DNA of 34,721 nucleotides from Stagnihabitans sp039932095 (GCA_039932095.1 JBDTQR010000017.1:1-34721); one strand, 5' to 3'; shown: positions 1 to 8,331, numbered from the stretch's first letter. Numbers and translations: made by a program. The notes: generated from the letters alone by a model not told the origin.

Positions 1-689
1 TTGGCTTGGGATTGTTCATTCGCCCACCAGCAATCATAGGCAAGATTTGGACGCTTCTGGGCAATATTTACCAGATCCGCGATCCAGATCTCGTTCAAGA
101 ACCGCATGAAGTCGGGATCGCCGGTGTTATAAAGCGCGTTGCCGTTCAAATGGGTCTGTACCGACCGTTCGAGGCCGTGATCGCCGGAATACATCGAGCC
201 GATGACCCAGGCCCGTTGGTTGCCATTTACAACTCTGACGGTCTCAGCCAGCCAGCCGGCTTCGATCGGGATGCAGTCCAGTTCGATCTGCAGCGTAAAG
301 CCACCATGGGCCTCCGCGAAGTTCATGGTTTCCTGGAAAAGGAAATTCGGACCAGCCTTGTTGCCGAACTTTCCCATCGCGGTCGGCGATTTTCTGGCGT
401 ACAGATCGCGGTCGCCGCGCAACTCGGCACTATGTGCCGAAAAACCTGAAAAGCACTGGGCAAGAGTGGGATAGCGATTGTACAGCGCCTTGGTGGCGGC
501 TAGCAGCGCCTCATCTGCACAATTTATGACCACCATAAGATGTGGCAAGTGTTCCATCTGACCCACCAAAAGGTAGCAGCGCGGGTCAGACCACAACTGG
601 AACACCGATTCGAGATTGGGTCCGATATCCTTGGCCAGAACCGGCAATGCGACACATCCCAAGGCTCTCGACGGTGCGTCAGGTTCCAT
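1..689 (-). CDS. glycosyltransferase-like hypothetical protein, partial (3' end beyond window)
   Basis: A continuous frame of 229 codons runs from an ATG at 689 to the left edge without a stop, so the C-terminus is missing. An in-frame TGA lies seven codons upstream and a purine-rich GGAAGAGAGAAG stretch precedes the ATG, which fixes this start. The protein has no signal peptide. Visible motifs are GPNFLFQE (around residue 114), the acidic ELDC in IQIE-like context (around 137), IGSMYSGDHG, and HLNGNALYNTGDP near residue 184. An acidic ExD motif followed by an H-x-NGNALY block is reminiscent of predicted GT-A-fold glycosyltransferases, but I cannot assign a family firmly. It is divergent from a sulfotransferase-like gene, so both may act on the same glycan or cell-surface molecule; that is inference. 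Confidence 0.6.
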   Translation of the reverse strand, partial: MEPDAPSRALGCVALPVLAKDIGPNLESVFQLWSDPRCYLLVGQMEHLPHLMVVINCADEALLAATKALYNRYPTLAQCFSGFSAHSAELRGDRDLYARKSPTAMGKFGNKAGPNFLFQETMNFAEAHGGFTLQIELDCIPIEAGWLAETVRVVNGNQRAWVIGSMYSGDHGLERSVQTHLNGNALYNTGDPDFMRFLNEIWIADLVNIAQKRPNLAYDCWWANEQSQA

Positions 690-801
690 CAGTCTTCTCT
701 CTTCCGACAGTCAGACATGCCGCATGCCTGGGACCGCCAAGGTTGCAAGGCAGACGCTGCCATAGCTTCGCGCCACAGTTCAAGTGCAGAAAGGTCTCGT
801 C

Positions 802-830
802 TTGACGTTTCGGCGCAGCACCATTAGCGA
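802..830 (+). promoter_or_regulatory. possible housekeeping promoter for the sulfotransferase-like gene
   Basis: TTGACG (802-807) is five of six bases of the -35 consensus and is followed after 17 bases by TAGCGA (825-830), a poor -10. It lies 43 bases before the TTG start at 873. Only the -35 half is convincing. Confidence 0.25.
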
Positions 831-872
831 AGATGCGCTGGCCATGGACAGACAACCTCTGGGAGAGTTGAT

Positions 873-1712
873 TTGAACCTGACATTTGACACGACGGTCC
901 GGATACCCTTTCCGCAGCCCAAGAACCTTCGTCTGCAAAGTCTGTATTTTTTCAACATGTACCGCGCCGGAAGTTCGGTTCTGGAGGCGGCGGCAGAAGC
1001 GTTTGCCCTTGTCACCAATCGCACCCTCAATAACGTCACAATGCGAATCTACGATGCGAAGATCGAGTTTATCGATCCCAAGGACTATAACAAAAGTTCG
1101 GTGTTTCTTGCCGACGAAGGCGCGCCCCTCCTCAAGATTTGCGAAATCGGCGGTTATCTGAATTATGGGTTCCGCGAAGTGCCGATTGGTTTTGCCCGCG
1201 GGTTTTCCCATATCGGCGCATCCATGCTGATTGTCCGCGACCCGCGCGACATCGGGATATCGCATTACTCGGCCGTCATGAAGCATGACGACAAGAACAG
1301 CGTCTATGGCGATCATGTCAGATCCGCCCGGGACCTGGTTGGCAGAAAGTCGCTGGAAGAGTATCTGCTGAGCGACGAACTGATTTCGTTCCTGAACAGG
1401 ATCAGCCAGTGTTACGGGCCCATGATCGCGCGCGGCATGCCCGTGATTCAATATGAGCAGCTATATCTCGACGATGCGTTTAGTGTCGAATTGATGTGCC
1501 GCAGCATATTCGACACTTTTCATTCCTATGACGATGGCTCGTGGAATTTTGCGGCGTTCGAGGCCAATACGCGGTTGCGGATAGCCAATTCCGCCGGGCT
1601 GAAGGGCCATGGCACCGGTGGCACCATCGCGATGTACCGGTCCCTGCCGCCCAAGGTTCTTGACGCCTACTCGAACCGCTTGCGCGATTCGCTTGATTTG
1701 CTGGGCTATTAG
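873..1712 (+). CDS. sulfotransferase-family protein
   Basis: 279 residues, with no signal peptide, so likely cytoplasmic. Sulfotransferases move a sulfuryl group from PAPS to a hydroxyl or amine. The cofactor-binding signatures are recognisable: RAGSSV near residues 31-36 at the position of the 5'-phosphosulfate loop, and VRDPRDIGISHY at 121-132, which is the 3'-phosphate motif (RDPRD followed by a serine). A late IQYEQL segment matches the family pattern before the C-terminal helices. The 5' loop lacks the usual lysine or arginine-rich form, so activity is not certain. The TTG start is chosen because GGGAGAG (861-867) sits five bases upstream; the earlier ATG at 844 hits a stop within eleven codons. 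It is convergent with the FadR-type regulator, and divergent from the glycosyltransferase-like gene. The substrate is unknown. Confidence 0.7.
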   Translation: MNLTFDTTVRIPFPQPKNLRLQSLYFFNMYRAGSSVLEAAAEAFALVTNRTLNNVTMRIYDAKIEFIDPKDYNKSSVFLADEGAPLLKICEIGGYLNYGFREVPIGFARGFSHIGASMLIVRDPRDIGISHYSAVMKHDDKNSVYGDHVRSARDLVGRKSLEEYLLSDELISFLNRISQCYGPMIARGMPVIQYEQLYLDDAFSVELMCRSIFDTFHSYDDGSWNFAAFEANTRLRIANSAGLKGHGTGGTIAMYRSLPPKVLDAYSNRLRDSLDLLGY

Positions 1713-1737
1713 CGCCGATTGGTGAGGCAAACGGAAA

Positions 1738-2496
1738 TCAAGCGCCGTCTGGACCAGGAAGTGTGGTGAGGTCCTCGAACGTCGTCAGACCGGCCCGCAA
1801 ATGCGTGCGCAGCAGATATTGATAGGCAAGATTGTCGCGGCGTTCCAGCGCCGCCAGAATCGCTTCATGCTCCAGAAATGTCTCGCCAGCGATGGTCCGC
1901 CTTGTCTTGCCGCGCTGCATGATCCGCAGGATGACCGGGGTCATGATCCGGTAGATGTCCAGAATTGCCTTGTTGCCGATCACGCCGACCAGCCGGATAT
2001 GGAACCGCAGATCATGCTCTGACGCCGCAACCACCGATGGCGCCCGCAACATGTCCTGATTGATCGCTTTCAGCTCTGCCAGATCACCCACGGTCAGGGC
2101 CTCAAAGATCTGCAGAACCGACCCGATCTCGATCAACTCGCGGAATCCCTGGATTTCGTCGAAGGTCTTGCGGGAAATCTCACCCACGTTGAAAGTAAAC
2201 AGGTCAAGGGCCCGGTCCATCCGCTGATCGATGATCGTCGCGCCAATTTTGGGGCGGACATCCACGACACCATAGGCCTTCAGCATTCGCATGGCTTCGC
2301 GCACGGTGTTGCGGCTGGCCGAAAACCTGTCGCAAAGCTCGCGTTCGGTGGGCAGCTTGTCGCCGACCGACAGGCCGCCATCCACGATCAGTGCCCGGAT
2401 CTGGTGCAGCACATGATCGACGGCCGATCCGGCCAGACTGTCGGCTTCGGCCGCGTGATCAGCCGAGAGGACTTCCAATGGCGGGCCAGCATTCAC
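1738..2496 (-). CDS. GntR-family transcriptional regulator, FadR/FCD type
   Basis: 252 residues from a GTG at 2496. An N-terminal winged helix-turn-helix spans roughly residues 20-90 (LPTERELCDRFSASRNTVREAM is the recognition region), followed by an all-helical FCD ligand-binding domain with the expected FRELIEIGS helix and several histidines and acidic residues (HDLRFH, FLEHEAIL) that usually bind a metal and a carboxylate-type ligand. The GTG is preferred over the TTG at 2511 because GGAGGA (2504-2509), which overlaps that TTG, is an ideal ribosome-binding site seven bases before the GTG. It sits directly downstream of the DeoR gene on the same strand, so it may be co-transcribed and take part in controlling the sugar operon to the right. 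The ligand cannot be read from the sequence. Confidence 0.85.
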   Translation of the reverse strand: MNAGPPLEVLSADHAAEADSLAGSAVDHVLHQIRALIVDGGLSVGDKLPTERELCDRFSASRNTVREAMRMLKAYGVVDVRPKIGATIIDQRMDRALDLFTFNVGEISRKTFDEIQGFRELIEIGSVLQIFEALTVGDLAELKAINQDMLRAPSVVAASEHDLRFHIRLVGVIGNKAILDIYRIMTPVILRIMQRGKTRRTIAGETFLEHEAILAALERRDNLAYQYLLRTHLRAGLTTFEDLTTLPGPDGA

Positions 2497-2587
2497 GTGC
2501 AAATCCTCCAACGGTCGGCCAAAAGGTTAGGAAAATCATCGCCTTTTGTCAATCTTGCGGCTTGAGCCGCTTGTTCTGCCATTCGGC

Positions 2588-3388
2588 TCAGGTCGCGATC
2601 AGCACCCTTATGCCACGTCGTTCGAATTCCGCGGCGTCAGTGTCGGAAATCCCGTCATCCGTGATGAAACTATGGATCACATCCAGAGACCCCAACCGGG
2701 TAAACGATGACCGGTTGATCTTGGTCGAATCCGCCACCAGCACCACATGACTCGCCGCCTTGATCATTGCCTCCTTCAGCTGCAGATCGGCGAAACTCGG
2801 ATAGGTCAGCCCGGTTTCAAGGGCCACGCCGGCGGTCGCCAGAAACAGTTTCCCGGCAAAGATATTGCGAAAATACTCAACCGATTTGTCGCCCGACAGC
2901 GACAGGGTCGGCGCCTTGAACTGCCCTCCCGGCATATGCACCGCAAAGCCTGGCACCGACCCCAGCACCACCGCGATATTCAGCGCATTGGTGATCACGG
3001 TCAGGTTGCGCCGTGTTACCAGCCGGGTCGCAATCTCGGTCGTCGTGGTGCCGGCGTCGAGGATCAGCGTCTCGCCGTCCTCCACCAGACTGGCCGCCAA
3101 GGCACCGATTCGCCGCTTCTTGTCCATATTCTCCTGATGGTGCAGCGTCATGGTCCCAACCTGCGCCGGGTCAGCGTTCAAGAACGCGCCACCATGTTCG
3201 CGCGTGATGGCGCCTTCGACCTCCATCCGCTCCAGATCCTGGCGGATCGTCGCTTCGGAAACTTGAAAAGCCACAGCGAGTTCACGGACCCGGGCCGAGC
3301 CTTCCTCCTGAATCCATTCGAGGATTCTTCGGCGGCGCGGCTCTGACAACAGACCGGTCATGGGTTCAGCTGGCGGTTTCATCGGCAT
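2588..3388 (-). CDS. DeoR-family transcriptional repressor of the sugar operon
   Basis: 266 residues from the ATG at 3388; ATGs at 3382 and 3361 are also possible and none has a strong ribosome-binding site. The N-terminal DeoR helix-turn-helix (RRRRILEWIQEEG ... VSEATIRQDLERME) is followed by a sugar-phosphate-sensing DeoRC domain with the hallmark LDAGTTTTEIA phosphate-binding loop and a C-terminal VADSTKINRSSF motif. DeoR proteins repress sugar operons and are released by a phosphorylated intermediate. The gene is divergent from the isomerase-transketolase-kinase operon, and two similar 20-bp repeats lie between them, so it very likely controls that operon and perhaps itself. The inducer would be a sugar phosphate of the pathway. 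Confidence 0.88.
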   Translation of the reverse strand: MPMKPPAEPMTGLLSEPRRRRILEWIQEEGSARVRELAVAFQVSEATIRQDLERMEVEGAITREHGGAFLNADPAQVGTMTLHHQENMDKKRRIGALAASLVEDGETLILDAGTTTTEIATRLVTRRNLTVITNALNIAVVLGSVPGFAVHMPGGQFKAPTLSLSGDKSVEYFRNIFAGKLFLATAGVALETGLTYPSFADLQLKEAMIKAASHVVLVADSTKINRSSFTRLGSLDVIHSFITDDGISDTDAAEFERRGIRVLIAT

Positions 3389-3419
3389 CCCGTAGTTTTT
3401 CGCAGCATAACCCAAGTAG

Positions 3420-3460
3420 TTTCGATTGCAAACGAAAGCATTCGGATGTAAACGAAAGTA
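3420..3460. promoter_or_regulatory. tandem 20-bp repeats, probable DeoR operator
   Basis: Positions 3421-3440 and 3441-3460 are adjacent copies that agree at 16 of 20 bases, sharing TTCG, AAACGAAAG and a final A. The first copy also forms an inverted pair TTTCG (3420-3424) and CGAAA (3433-3437). Two-turn spacing and CGAAAG/CTTTCG cores are typical of DeoR-family operators. The sites lie between the divergent DeoR gene and the isomerase gene, immediately before the latter's ribosome-binding site. Confidence 0.6.
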
Positions 3461-3480
3461 TATGCGAATGGAGGGCGATG

Positions 3481-4944
3481 ATGGCACTGTATATCCGGCG
3501 GAAGGTGACTTTGGGTCTGGTGATCGGCAGCCGGGCATTCTTCAGCCCTGCTCCTTGCCGCACCGCGCGGGATGAGGCCCTTGCCCAACTGTCCCGGCTT
3601 GGCATCAATGTGATCACGCTGCCTTTTGAGGCCACCGCCAACGGCGCTGTGCAGTCGATCGCCGACGCCGAACTTTACGCCCAGCACTTCAAGAACCACC
3701 GAGACAAGATCGACGGTCTGGTGATCTGCCTGCCCAACTTTGGCGATGAGATTGCAATTATCGAACTGGTCAACCGCGCCCGGCTGAACGTGCCGATCCT
3801 GCTGCAAGCCTCGAATGATGAAATCGACAAGGTCGATGTCCATTCCCGCCGCGACGCGTTCTGCGGCAAGATCAGCATCACCAACAATTTCTGGCAATAC
3901 GGCGTGCCGTTCAGCGAAACCACCAGCCACACCAGTGACACCGGCGGTGCGGAATTCGGTGCCGATCTTGAGCGCTTTGCCCGCGTCTGCCGCACTGTCA
4001 AAGGCCTGACCGGCGCGCGTCTGGGCGCCATCGGTGCCCGTACCGGCGCGTTCCAGACCATGCGCTACAGCGAAAAGCTGTTGCAGGCCTCGGGCGTCAC
4101 CGTCGTCACCGTCGATCTGTCCGAGATGATGGGCGCGGCGGGCGCGATCCCTGACAGCGACCCCGATCTGCAGGTCAAGCTGGACAAGATCAAGGCCTAC
4201 GGCACCATCCCGGCTCATATCAAACCTGCCCAGATCCTGACCCAGGCCAAATGGACCCTCGCCGTCAATCGCTGGATCGAGGACAACGGCTGCGACGCTT
4301 CGGCCATCCAGTGCTGGCGGTCGTTGCAGGACAATTTCGGCTGCGCCACCTGCGTCACGATGTCGATGATGGGCGAAGACCTGATGCCCTCGGCCTGTGA
4401 GGTCGACATCATGGGCGCCCTGTCGATGTACGCCCTCGCCCTCGCCTCCGGTGCGCCGCCCGCCATTCTCGACTGGAACAACAACTACGGCTATGAGCAG
4501 GACCTGTGCGTCGCCACCCATTGCGGCAACTTCCCCAAAAGCTTCATTGGTGATACCCCGGAAATCTCCGAACTGGACGTCTTGGGCGAAGTCATCGGCC
4601 GCTCCAAATGCTTCGGTGCGGTCAAGGGCAAGGTCAAACCTGGCCCGATGACCTATTTCCGCCTGTCGTCCGACGACCGCGCCGGCACCCTGAAATGCTA
4701 TCTCGGTGACGGCGAATTCACCGACCATCCCTTCGGCATGGACGGCGGTATCGCGGTCTCCAAGGTTGCCAATATGCGGCAACTGATGCGGTTCGTCACC
4801 CAGAACGGCTTTGAACATCACGTCGCCATGGTGCGTGGCCACCACGCCGATGTCATCGCCGAGGCCGTTACCCGCTACCTGAAATGGCCCCACTATCACC
4901 ACAACGCGCTTCCGGCCCCCAGTCTGACCTACCCCGCCCGCTGA
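3481..4944 (+). CDS. L-fucose/arabinose-isomerase-like aldose-ketose isomerase
   Basis: 487 residues. The fold is that of the L-fucose isomerase superfamily: an N-terminal Rossmann-like region (LGLVIGSRAFF; LVICLPNFGDE), a central domain with ITNNFWQYGVPF, and a C-terminal part carrying the metal-site pattern CEVDIMGAL (Glu and Asp around residues 307 and 309) and a histidine in ATHCGNFP (around 347). Such enzymes interconvert aldoses and ketoses with a bound Mn2+ or similar. ATG at 3481 is preferred to the adjacent ATG at 3478 because GGAGGG (3470-3475) is then five bases away. It heads an operon with a split transketolase and an FGGY kinase. This favours isomerisation of a sugar that enters metabolism after phosphorylation and two-carbon transfer; D-apiose is one known precedent. 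Sulfoquinovose isomerase is another member of this superfamily, but no sulfo-sugar partner genes are present. Confidence 0.75.
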   Translation: MALYIRRKVTLGLVIGSRAFFSPAPCRTARDEALAQLSRLGINVITLPFEATANGAVQSIADAELYAQHFKNHRDKIDGLVICLPNFGDEIAIIELVNRARLNVPILLQASNDEIDKVDVHSRRDAFCGKISITNNFWQYGVPFSETTSHTSDTGGAEFGADLERFARVCRTVKGLTGARLGAIGARTGAFQTMRYSEKLLQASGVTVVTVDLSEMMGAAGAIPDSDPDLQVKLDKIKAYGTIPAHIKPAQILTQAKWTLAVNRWIEDNGCDASAIQCWRSLQDNFGCATCVTMSMMGEDLMPSACEVDIMGALSMYALALASGAPPAILDWNNNYGYEQDLCVATHCGNFPKSFIGDTPEISELDVLGEVIGRSKCFGAVKGKVKPGPMTYFRLSSDDRAGTLKCYLGDGEFTDHPFGMDGGIAVSKVANMRQLMRFVTQNGFEHHVAMVRGHHADVIAEAVTRYLKWPHYHHNALPAPSLTYPAR

Positions 4945-4979
4945 TCCCCTACATATTGGCTTGAATATCCTGCGGGGGT

Positions 4980-5000
4980 GCGGGGGTGCAAATCCCCCGC
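4980..5000 (+). other. GC-rich hairpin between isomerase and transketolase genes
   Basis: GCGGGGG (4980-4986) and CCCCCGC (4994-5000) form a perfect 7-bp stem with a 7-base loop. There is no following T-run, so it is not a standard terminator. It could stabilise or process the mRNA between operon genes. Confidence 0.4.
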
Positions 5001-5033
5001 CTCGGCCCGCCACAAGCCCCCCATGAGGCACCC

Positions 5034-5852
5034 ATGACGAACGACACCGTCCAACTGATCCGCGACAAGGCGCTCTGGATGCGCCGCCGCGCCTTCCGCA
5101 TGGTGCATGAGGCCCAGCTTGGCCATCCCGGCGGGGATTTTTCCGCGACCGACATCATGGCCACGTTGTTCTTCGGTGTCCTCAATTACGACCCTGCGCG
5201 GCCGGATTGGGCAGACCGGGACCGTTTTGTCATGTCCAAAGGTCATGCCACCGGCGCGCTTTACACCGTGCTCGCCGCTGCGGGCTATTTCACTGAAGAC
5301 CTGCTCGACAGCTACATGCAACCCCGCTCCCGCCTGAACGGTCACCCCAATCGCAACTACCTGCCGGGCATCGAAACCAACACCGGCCCGCTCGGTCACG
5401 GCCTGCCGGTCAGTCTCGGCATCGCCATTGCAGGTCAGATCACCGGGGCACGATACCGGACCTTTGTGATCACCGGCGATGGCGAATTGCAGGAAGGGTC
5501 CAACTGGGAAGCCGCGATGACTGCGGGCCACCGCAAGCTGGAAAACCTGACCCTGATCGTCGACCGCAACCGTCTGCAGCAGGGCGCAGGCACCGAAGAA
5601 ACCAACACCCTCGAGCCGCTCGACCAGCGTTTCCGCGCCTTTGGCTGGCATGTCGAGATGGTCGATGGCCACGACCCCGCCGCGCTGCTGCCCCTGTTGT
5701 CGGCCCCGTCCAAAGGTCGCGGCAAACCGCTCTGCGTGATTGCCAACACCGTCAAAGGCAAAGGTGTGTCCTTCATGGAAAATCAGGCCAAGTGGCACCA
5801 CGGCGTGCCAAATGCCGAACAATTTGCCCAAGCGATGAAGGAACTTGTCTGA
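5034..5852 (+). CDS. transketolase-like enzyme, N-terminal (ThDP pyrophosphate-binding) subunit
   Basis: 272 residues, equal to the first half of a normal transketolase. It carries GHPGGDFSATDI (substrate and cofactor loop), SKGHATGALY, TGPLGHGLPVSLG, and the ThDP motif starting GDGELQEGSNWEA and ending with the asparagine of VDRNRLQ. It needs the second-half subunit encoded next for an active site. The ATG at 5034 is chosen for GAGG five bases upstream and because homologous sequence begins at once after it. Its stop overlaps the next ATG (TGATG), so the two subunits are translationally coupled. In this context it probably transfers a two-carbon unit between a ketose phosphate made by the kinase and glyceraldehyde 3-phosphate, as in the AptAB enzyme of D-apiose breakdown. 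A general pentose-phosphate role cannot be ruled out. Confidence 0.85.
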   Translation: MTNDTVQLIRDKALWMRRRAFRMVHEAQLGHPGGDFSATDIMATLFFGVLNYDPARPDWADRDRFVMSKGHATGALYTVLAAAGYFTEDLLDSYMQPRSRLNGHPNRNYLPGIETNTGPLGHGLPVSLGIAIAGQITGARYRTFVITGDGELQEGSNWEAAMTAGHRKLENLTLIVDRNRLQQGAGTEETNTLEPLDQRFRAFGWHVEMVDGHDPAALLPLLSAPSKGRGKPLCVIANTVKGKGVSFMENQAKWHHGVPNAEQFAQAMKELV

Positions 5853-6811
5853 TGGCCCAAATGACCGAGACTGTGGGTCTGCACGATTGCCGCGACATTT
5901 GGGTCAAGACCCTGTGCGAACTGGCCGCCGCCGATCCCCGCATCGTCGGCGTGGTCAACGACTCGGTCGGTTCCTCCAAACTTGCCGAGTTTCAAAAAGT
6001 TTTTCCCGACCGCTTGATCAATGTCGGCATCGCTGAACAGACCATGGTCGGCGTTGGCGCCGGTCTTGCCAATGGCGGCCGCATCCCGTTCGTCTCTGCC
6101 GCCGCGTGTTTTATCACCGGACGGGCGCTGGAGCAGATCAAAGCCGACGTGGCCTATGCCAATTTCAACGTCAAACTCGTTGGCCAATCCTCTGGCGTGG
6201 CTTACGGCGAGCTTGGCCCGACCCATCATTCGATTGAAGACTTCGCCTGGCTGCGCCCGCTCACCAACCTTACCATCATCGTGCCCGCTGATCCGTGGGA
6301 GACAGCCGAGGCGCTGAAATGGGCTGCAAGCCATGACGGCCCCTGCTATCTGCGGCTGTCGCGGATGCCTGTGCCGGATCTGCAGGTCCCGAACCGCGTC
6401 TTCCGCATGGGCAAGGCCGAACTGATCCGCGCGGGCAACGATGTCACCCTCATCGCTTGCGGCACCACCGTGCACCTCACCGCCGCCGCCGCCGAGGTCT
6501 TGCAAACCGAGGGCATATCGGCCCGGGTGCTGAACATGGCCACCATCAACCCGCTTGACGAAGACGCCGTGCGCGCCGCCGCCACAGAAACCGGTGCCAT
6601 CGTCACGGTTGAAGAGGCTTCGGTGCGTGGCGGTCTCGGTGGGGCGGTTGCTGAAGTGACCTCTGCCAACCTTCCGGTCCCTGTCGAACGCGTCGGCTTC
6701 CCGGGTTTTGTCCCCACCGGGTCCGTCGCATGGCTGTTTAACGAATACGAATTGACCGCCCACGGCATCGCAGCCGCCGCCCACCGCGCGCTGAAGCGGG
6801 CGCACACATGA
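5852..6811 (+). CDS. transketolase-like enzyme, C-terminal (pyrimidine-binding) subunit
   Basis: 319 residues that match the second half of transketolase. The start ATG overlaps the stop of the first subunit by one base. Key motifs are NVGIAEQTMVGVGAGLA near residue 56, holding the glutamate that activates ThDP, and GELGPTHHSIEDFAWLR, the family's conserved substrate-region histidines, followed by the transketolase C-terminal domain (VTLIACGTT; ATINPLDEDAV; EEASVRGGLGGAV). It pairs with the preceding gene product to form the alpha2beta2-type split enzyme found in many catabolic clusters. The stop overlaps the kinase start (ATGA), so all three are one translational unit. Split forms are also used for 1-deoxyxylulose-5-phosphate-like and sulfofructose reactions, so substrate assignment rests on the neighbours. 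Confidence 0.85.
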   Translation: MAQMTETVGLHDCRDIWVKTLCELAAADPRIVGVVNDSVGSSKLAEFQKVFPDRLINVGIAEQTMVGVGAGLANGGRIPFVSAAACFITGRALEQIKADVAYANFNVKLVGQSSGVAYGELGPTHHSIEDFAWLRPLTNLTIIVPADPWETAEALKWAASHDGPCYLRLSRMPVPDLQVPNRVFRMGKAELIRAGNDVTLIACGTTVHLTAAAAEVLQTEGISARVLNMATINPLDEDAVRAAATETGAIVTVEEASVRGGLGGAVAEVTSANLPVPVERVGFPGFVPTGSVAWLFNEYELTAHGIAAAAHRALKRAHT

Positions 6812-8265
6812 ACCTGCGCGTCCTGGCTATCGACCAAGGCACCAGCAGCACCAAGGCGCTCCTCGTGACCGAGGGCGGAGAAATCCTCGCCCGCGCCACA
6901 ACGCCTCTTATGACCTCCTATCCGCAGCCCGGCTGGGCCGAACAATCGGCGGCAGATATCTGGGCGTCGGTCCAGACCGTCATCGACGACATCGTCACGA
7001 AGTCCGGAACAAGGATCGACGCCATCGCCATCGCCAACCAGCGCGAGACCCTTGTGGTCTGGGATGCTGACACCAGTCAGGCCATTTGCCCGGCGATCAT
7101 CTGGCAATGCCGCCGCACCGCCGCAGCCTGCGCGGCCCTGTTGGCCGCAGGCCATGACCCGGCGGTGATTGCCGCCACCGGCCTTGGCATCAACCCGCTG
7201 TTCCCGGCCTCCAAACTCGCCTGGGTGCTGCAAAATGTGCCCGCCGCCGCCAGACTGCACAAGGCAGGCAAACTGCGCGCCGGTACGGTCGACGCCTGGC
7301 TGCTTTGGAATCTGACCAAAGGTGCAAGCTTTGCCACTGACCATTCCAACGCCGCGCGGACCCAACTGTTCGACACCGGAACATTAGCCTTCAACAAAAC
7401 CCTCGGTGACCTGTTCGGCGCTCCGATCGACTGCCTGCCCACCCCGAAACCGTCCGATTCAAGCTTTGGCCACACCGCGCCCGCCGCCACCGCCCTGCCC
7501 GCCGGTGTGCCGATCCAGGCGATGATGGGTGACAGCCACGCCGCCTTGTATGGTCATGGCGTCCGCGCGCCCGGTACGGTGAAGGCGACCTATGGCACCG
7601 GTTCGTCGCTGATGACACTGACCCCCGCTCGTGTCACCACGACCCACGGCCTGTCAGGTACCGTCGCCTGGACCAACGCCGATGGCACCGCTTACGCACT
7701 TGAAGGCAACATCACCGTCTCGGCCCAAGCTGCCGCTTTCATGGCGCAGTTGCTTGGACTAAATGATGCTCAGGCGCTGTCCAGCCTTGCCCAGACCGTC
7801 GCCAATTCGGGTGGAGTGGCCTTCGTCCCCGCCCTGGCCGGGCTTGGTGCGCCCTATTGGGACGACCATGCCACCGGCACCATATCAGGCATGACGCATG
7901 GCACCACCAACGCGCACCTTGCCCGCGCGACATTCGAGGCGATTGCCTTGCAAGTCGCCGATGTGCTGACCGCGATGGAACGGGACGCCGGGCACCCTCT
8001 GCAATCCCTGCGAGCCGATGGCGGGGCGTCGTCCAACGCCTTTCTGATGCAATTGCAGGCCGATATTCTGGATCGCCCGGTCCTGCGCTCGGCGGTGGAA
8101 GAGGTTGGCGCCCTCGGCGCTGCCGCCATGGCGTTTTCGGCACTTGGCACCGAACTGGCAGATGCGACCGAAGGTCCGACAATCTATCACCCGACCGCGT
8201 CTCGGACCAACATCGCCGACCTGCGCGCAAACTGGGCTGCTGCTGTCGCCAAGGCGCGGTTGTAA
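6808..8265 (+). CDS. FGGY-family carbohydrate kinase
   Basis: 485 residues, the normal FGGY length. The phosphate-1 loop IDQGTSSTKALL (from residue 8), the ANQRETLVVWD and IIWQCRRT motifs, the DAWLLWNLTKG segment, the adenosine/phosphate-2 region ATYGTGSS, and the late DGGASSNAFLMQ FGGY signature are all present. It phosphorylates a sugar or polyol with ATP in the cytoplasm. Overall wording is close to glycerol kinase, but the operon with an aldose isomerase and split transketolase argues for a ketose such as D-apulose or a xylulose-like sugar. It is the last gene of the operon; the start overlaps the previous stop by four bases. Glycerol or erythritol kinase are alternatives. Confidence 0.85.
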   Translation: MNLRVLAIDQGTSSTKALLVTEGGEILARATTPLMTSYPQPGWAEQSAADIWASVQTVIDDIVTKSGTRIDAIAIANQRETLVVWDADTSQAICPAIIWQCRRTAAACAALLAAGHDPAVIAATGLGINPLFPASKLAWVLQNVPAAARLHKAGKLRAGTVDAWLLWNLTKGASFATDHSNAARTQLFDTGTLAFNKTLGDLFGAPIDCLPTPKPSDSSFGHTAPAATALPAGVPIQAMMGDSHAALYGHGVRAPGTVKATYGTGSSLMTLTPARVTTTHGLSGTVAWTNADGTAYALEGNITVSAQAAAFMAQLLGLNDAQALSSLAQTVANSGGVAFVPALAGLGAPYWDDHATGTISGMTHGTTNAHLARATFEAIALQVADVLTAMERDAGHPLQSLRADGGASSNAFLMQLQADILDRPVLRSAVEEVGALGAAAMAFSALGTELADATEGPTIYHPTASRTNIADLRANWAAAVAKARL

Positions 8266-8331
8266 CACCGCCCGCAAGACCGGCTGTCTTTCCGCGATCC
8301 CATCTTCGCCCACCATTCCTTGCAATTCCCC

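Noticed and set aside
3379..5031. A long open frame on the minus strand opposite the isomerase gene.
   Set aside because: It is a mirror of the high-GC isomerase coding sequence, has no recognisable domain, and is covered by the well-supported gene on the plus strand.
4986..5033. An earlier start for the first transketolase subunit.
   Set aside because: It would include the hairpin and a Pro-rich, non-homologous leader; the ATG at 5034 has a proper ribosome-binding site.
3481..8265. Sulfoquinovose breakdown by the sulfo-transketolase route.
   Set aside because: The isomerase superfamily and split transketolase fit, but there is no sulfoquinovosidase, sulfolactaldehyde enzyme or exporter, and an FGGY kinase is not part of that route.
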